A stretch of 64,000 bases of DNA, from the NCBI GenBank assembly GCA_039819485.1, contig JBCBRY010000021.1, positions 1-64,000 of the forward strand, given 5' to 3'. Shown here in pieces: positions 60,857 through 64,000 of this stretch. Source of the stretch: UBA6168 sp039819485 (GTDB lineage: Bacteria > Bacteroidota > Bacteroidia > Chitinophagales > Saprospiraceae). Within the stretch, counting starts at the first letter, position 1, and the number at the start of each line of letters is the position of its first letter. Below the pieces are notes generated by a model. The model had not been told where the DNA came from. It saw only the letters and a program-made list of their open reading frames with translations, and did not search any database. Position numbers and translations under genes: made by a program.

Positions 60857-62551
60857 ATGAAATTTCCACAAAGACTAAAGTGCCTCGTTTTTTGCCTCGT
60901 TTTTTTTAGCCTTCAATTATTCGGACAATATCGTGATACTACCTTCACCGTCTCGGCCTCCACTTCCAACCCCACCACGTTCCACCTGCAAAACTTAGAG
61001 GCCTTTTCTTCCAATAGCCCTGACCGCCCCCCGGCCTACGGCATCTTTTGGATATTTGACAACGGCAACTTTATGTACGTGCCGGATGAGTCCGATATTG
61101 TTTCCACGGCGTACGTTGAATACGATGACGCATGGCCTGCCGGGCGGTCATCCATCATCATGACAGTATACTTGACCGAAAGATATTCCAATGACGATCC
61201 GCCGAAGCCGCCAATTGGAATCATTAAAGACGGAACCAGCAATAATGGAAAGGCCACGCCCGCAACGCCAGACCATAACACGGTGATTTTGGAAACGGTG
61301 CCGAAGGTGCCTTTTGACCGGCAAGTGGCCATGCGGGTCAACCATACGCCACGGGCCAATTTTGATAATGTATTTGCGGTCTCTTATGCCAAGGATACTG
61401 TCAATGAACAGCAGCTGTGGTTTTTTTATGGTGCCAAACAACAGATCGACGACCCGGCAACACTGGTCAAAGTGGATAGCATTTTCACCTACAATGAATC
61501 CCATTATCCTTTTTATGCCAGGCAAAATCAAAATGCGGCGGCGGATACCATTTTTAAATTGGCAGGTGATCCAGGGTTAAAAGCAAACGCCATACAAACG
61601 ATGTATACGAATTACGTGAAATACGGGGCTCCCATCGCCATACCGCTTGAGGCAATTGATGAACGTCGCATTTTCCATAGTTTTAAAACCAATCCGCTGA
61701 GCTTCAATTATGCGGACAGTCTTTTCAATTTCTTAGTGGTTGTGACGACTCCCGATGATTCTCGCAGAATGGACTTCGCACAGGTTTCGCATCCGCTCCA
61801 GGGTAGGGTGGATCAGATTTTCAAAGATTCCCAGTTCCCGATGATTGATGGCCAGTATGTGGTTGACATCAGGGACACTGCACTCCTGTTGGAAACCTCC
61901 CACGATCCCAACGGACTTCGACTGACTCAAACCTGCCACTGTACCCTTAACGATAAAAAATGCCAACTGACCTTTGATCTTGAAATATGTAATGCTGGAA
62001 ATGTGGCAGCCAAGGATGTTTCCGTGAAATTGCTGGAGTTGGAAAAGCTTGGCCTGACGTGTCCAAGGGTTTACCGGGTCGAAAAATTATTTGATAAAAG
62101 AAATACCTGTGATCTGGGTGGGGCTAATTTCCAATCGCCCAACGACCTGTTCAACGGAGCTGAGTACCGCCTGCCCTGCCCCATTCCCGGCACGAAGGAA
62201 AAAGGGAAATATGCGCCCCAATGTGTAAAGGTGCATTTTTCGGCCAACGGCCCAAATAAATTGTGCGAAGGACGGGACGGTGGCTTAAAGGACATTGTTG
62301 CAGCCAATATAAAATTTAGCAGAAAAGCACCGGTAATTTCTGTGAAAAATGAAGATGCCCGTTCCTCTTTTGCACAAGCCAATAATAGTGACAGCTGCAA
62401 ATGTGGCAGCACCAGTACTTGTGATTGTATTAAATTCTCTTTGAAGTGTTTTTTCCTGCATCGGCCTATGACCTCGGCCGGAATTTTAATTGGACTGGCC
62501 GGCATTGGTTATTTGTTTTTTAGAAACCGGTCACGATTGCGGAGCAGATGA
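60857..62551 (+). CDS. Exported, C-terminally membrane-anchored Cys-rich protein
   Basis: 564 residues from ATG 60857 (a TTG lies 9 bases upstream). It has a signal peptide (about 1-21, ending LFGQ). A middle segment (about 365-395, CQLTFDLEICNAGNVAAKDV) resembles a DUF11/CARDB-like beta-sandwich. About 17 Cys are concentrated in residues 360-535. A C-terminal transmembrane helix (about 537-554, SAGILIGLAGIGYLFF) is followed by a basic tail (RNRSRLRSR), so most of the protein faces the periplasm or cell exterior. The family is not one I know. It overlaps the TPR/CHAT-like gene by 4 bases, which ties it into the module with the sigma factor. Confidence 0.78.
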   Translation: MKFPQRLKCLVFCLVFFSLQLFGQYRDTTFTVSASTSNPTTFHLQNLEAFSSNSPDRPPAYGIFWIFDNGNFMYVPDESDIVSTAYVEYDDAWPAGRSSIIMTVYLTERYSNDDPPKPPIGIIKDGTSNNGKATPATPDHNTVILETVPKVPFDRQVAMRVNHTPRANFDNVFAVSYAKDTVNEQQLWFFYGAKQQIDDPATLVKVDSIFTYNESHYPFYARQNQNAAADTIFKLAGDPGLKANAIQTMYTNYVKYGAPIAIPLEAIDERRIFHSFKTNPLSFNYADSLFNFLVVVTTPDDSRRMDFAQVSHPLQGRVDQIFKDSQFPMIDGQYVVDIRDTALLLETSHDPNGLRLTQTCHCTLNDKKCQLTFDLEICNAGNVAAKDVSVKLLELEKLGLTCPRVYRVEKLFDKRNTCDLGGANFQSPNDLFNGAEYRLPCPIPGTKEKGKYAPQCVKVHFSANGPNKLCEGRDGGLKDIVAANIKFSRKAPVISVKNEDARSSFAQANNSDSCKCGSTSTCDCIKFSLKCFFLHRPMTSAGILIGLAGIGYLFFRNRSRLRSR

Positions 62552-64000
62552 CAGTTTTATTTAAACATAGAATTTTCTGGCTGGCGGGTGCCTTTTTTTT
62601 CTTGCAAATTATTGGTGCAAATGCCTTCCCGGATTCATTGCAGGCTGCTACTTACCGCGGCCAGTCAATTGATCAGCTCTTGAATTCGAACGAAGATAGT
62701 GCACGTTATTTCAGGGAGAAAGCATTATTGATTTTTGAAAAGAACAAATCGCTGATTGCCTGTATTAATTTTTATCGGCTGACGGCCTATCATTATCACA
62801 CGGATTTAAATTCACCGGAAAAATCGCTGGGATTATATGAGGAATTTATTCACAAAAAATATTGGCCGCCATCAACGGAAAAAGAATGGGATGCCCTTGC
62901 ATGGCTATATGTAGAAAAAGCCAATGTCCACAAAAAATATTTTGAGGATTTTGGACAGGCTGTGTTCTACTATAAAAAGGCGCTCAAAATAATAAAAGAA
63001 CATACCACGGAAGAAAACAGCGTTGATGTGGCCCATTATTTTATGCTGCCATTGGCAAATATCTATACGCGTTTTGGTGACTTTGATCAATCAATTTATT
63101 ATTTAAAAAAAGTGGCCGGCACCGCTGAAAAAAATAAATTGTGGATAAGGGCGGCCAAAGCTTTTAATGACCTCGGATTGGCATTTGCTGTGCAGGGCAA
63201 CCACCATAAAGCAGATAGTGTTTTTCAAAAGGGAATAGCCGTTGGCCAGGGAAGCGAAGTCGCCTTAAATATGTTGCAGGCAAATTCAGCGATCAATAAA
63301 TTGCAGAGTGGGAAATCGGATGAAGCATTGGAGTTGATACGGCTGGCAAAAAAAGGATTAGAAAATATTCAAAGTGAAAACAAACGAAAAAACAGGGAGG
63401 CAGTCGTCCATGAAATGATGGCAAGAATTTACCACAAAAGAGAAAGATGGGACAAGGCGGAAGAATATTTTGAAAAGGCCATTTATTCTTTTTATGAAAT
63501 CTATCACAATCCGAATATAAGGGAGATTGCAAAATTACATGTCGACCATGCGGACCTTCAGTGTGATATGGGGAAATATGAACGGGCTCTTGAAAGCTGC
63601 CAGATTGCCCTCAGACGAATTCTTCCTGTGTTTGCACCAAAAAATAATTTTACAAATCCAACGGTCGATTTATTATATGCTGAGAATACCATTGCAGAGG
63701 CACTCACACTAAAGGCCAATGTGCTGGAACAATTATACTTAAAAGCAAAAAATACCGATTATTTAATTGCGGCGGTCGACTGTTATAAACTGATGCTGAA
63801 CGTATGGAAAAAGTTGCGCGAGACCTACAGTTACGAATCTTCTCATTACATAGTACTCAATGAAAACCGCCAGCATTTGGAAAAAGCCATTGAACTCTCT
63901 ATTCATTTATGGCAGGAAAAAAAAGAAAAAAAATACCTGGAAGATGCATTTTATTTTTCCCAGCAAACAAAAAACCTTTTTTTACTGGAAACTATCCGGG
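62548..64000 (+). CDS. TPR protein, probably N-terminal part of a CHAT-domain protein (truncated by window end)
   Basis: 484 codons are visible and the frame is still open at the end of the window. A signal-like hydrophobic N-terminus (about 8-25, FWLAGAFFFLQIIGANA) is followed by TPR repeats across about 80-400, for example AVFYYKKALKIIKEHTTEEN, YFMLPLANIYTRFGDFDQSI and KAEEYFEKAIYSFYEIYHNP. The last visible residues, FYFSQQTKNLFLLETIR, resemble the EKSKAxxLLE helix that precedes the CHAT (caspase-like) domain in Bacteroidota TPR-CHAT proteins. The protease domain itself is outside the window, so that call is inference. The start ATG overlaps the stop of the Cys-rich protein (ATGA). Confidence 0.75.
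   Translation, partial: MTVLFKHRIFWLAGAFFFLQIIGANAFPDSLQAATYRGQSIDQLLNSNEDSARYFREKALLIFEKNKSLIACINFYRLTAYHYHTDLNSPEKSLGLYEEFIHKKYWPPSTEKEWDALAWLYVEKANVHKKYFEDFGQAVFYYKKALKIIKEHTTEENSVDVAHYFMLPLANIYTRFGDFDQSIYYLKKVAGTAEKNKLWIRAAKAFNDLGLAFAVQGNHHKADSVFQKGIAVGQGSEVALNMLQANSAINKLQSGKSDEALELIRLAKKGLENIQSENKRKNREAVVHEMMARIYHKRERWDKAEEYFEKAIYSFYEIYHNPNIREIAKLHVDHADLQCDMGKYERALESCQIALRRILPVFAPKNNFTNPTVDLLYAENTIAEALTLKANVLEQLYLKAKNTDYLIAAVDCYKLMLNVWKKLRETYSYESSHYIVLNENRQHLEKAIELSIHLWQEKKEKKYLEDAFYFSQQTKNLFLLETIR

Overview
The window looks like chromosomal DNA from a free-living member of the Bacteroidota, probably Saprospiria or a close relative. The phylum call rests on an almost complete type IX secretion/gliding core (PorP/SprF, GldK, GldL, GldM, GldN), three proteins ending in T9SS sorting domains (a MauG-like peroxidase, an M43 metalloprotease and a GEVED protein), a YpdA-type reductase, a DUF3667 zinc-ribbon membrane protein, SprB-type repeats, and weak or absent Shine-Dalgarno sequences. 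The class is a guess. I see no rRNA, tRNA, CRISPR array, phage block, transposase or integrase.

Layout. 0-5 kb: two tandem di-heme peroxidase paralogues, one a T9SS substrate and one a lipoprotein, then ypdA on the opposite strand. 5-11 kb: DUF3667 protein; a fasciclin-domain protein divergent from an ECF sigma/anti-sigma-K pair; an S41 peptidase; lspA. 11-18 kb: msrA and msrB, a PaaY/gamma-carbonic-anhydrase-like trimer, an epimerase plus steroid-5-alpha-reductase-like pair, a GNAT protein and an ABC exporter. 18-24 kb: porP-gldK-gldL-gldM-gldN on the minus strand. 24-36 kb: YyaL-like protein, DUF1415 protein, a GH3/beta-lactamase fusion, hldD, aroQ and recQ. 36-46 kb: kdsD, two unknown exported proteins, a DUF2459 protein, two GNATs, a VOC protein, an L,D-transpeptidase and the M43 protease. 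46-54.6 kb: GEVED surface protein, voltage-gated K+ channel, lysozyme-like protein, MscS channel and a YARHG protein.

54.6-64 kb is the most intriguing part. A minus-strand cluster (sigma factor, TPR-bearing membrane protein in the anti-sigma position, 1056-residue exported protein, trypsin-like protease) diverges from a Cys-rich, membrane-anchored surface protein coupled to a TPR protein that runs off the window. The TPR protein is probably the N-terminal part of a CHAT-family (caspase-like) protein. This could be a sigma-controlled, protease-containing signalling or conflict module.

The intergenic DNA is also unusual. Tandem heptanucleotide arrays (and one octamer pair) occur at many loci, and several overlap gene stop codons. 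A composite mini-element, made of heptamers, a GAGCrmAGC-like segment and a TCCCGCACC-n3-GGTCGGGA palindrome, occurs in intergenic DNA and also in frame inside two genes, including hldD. One heptamer array encodes the hydrophobic core of a lipoprotein signal peptide, which makes it a candidate phase-variation switch. A separate palindromic family of about 85-110 bp lies just upstream of two start codons.
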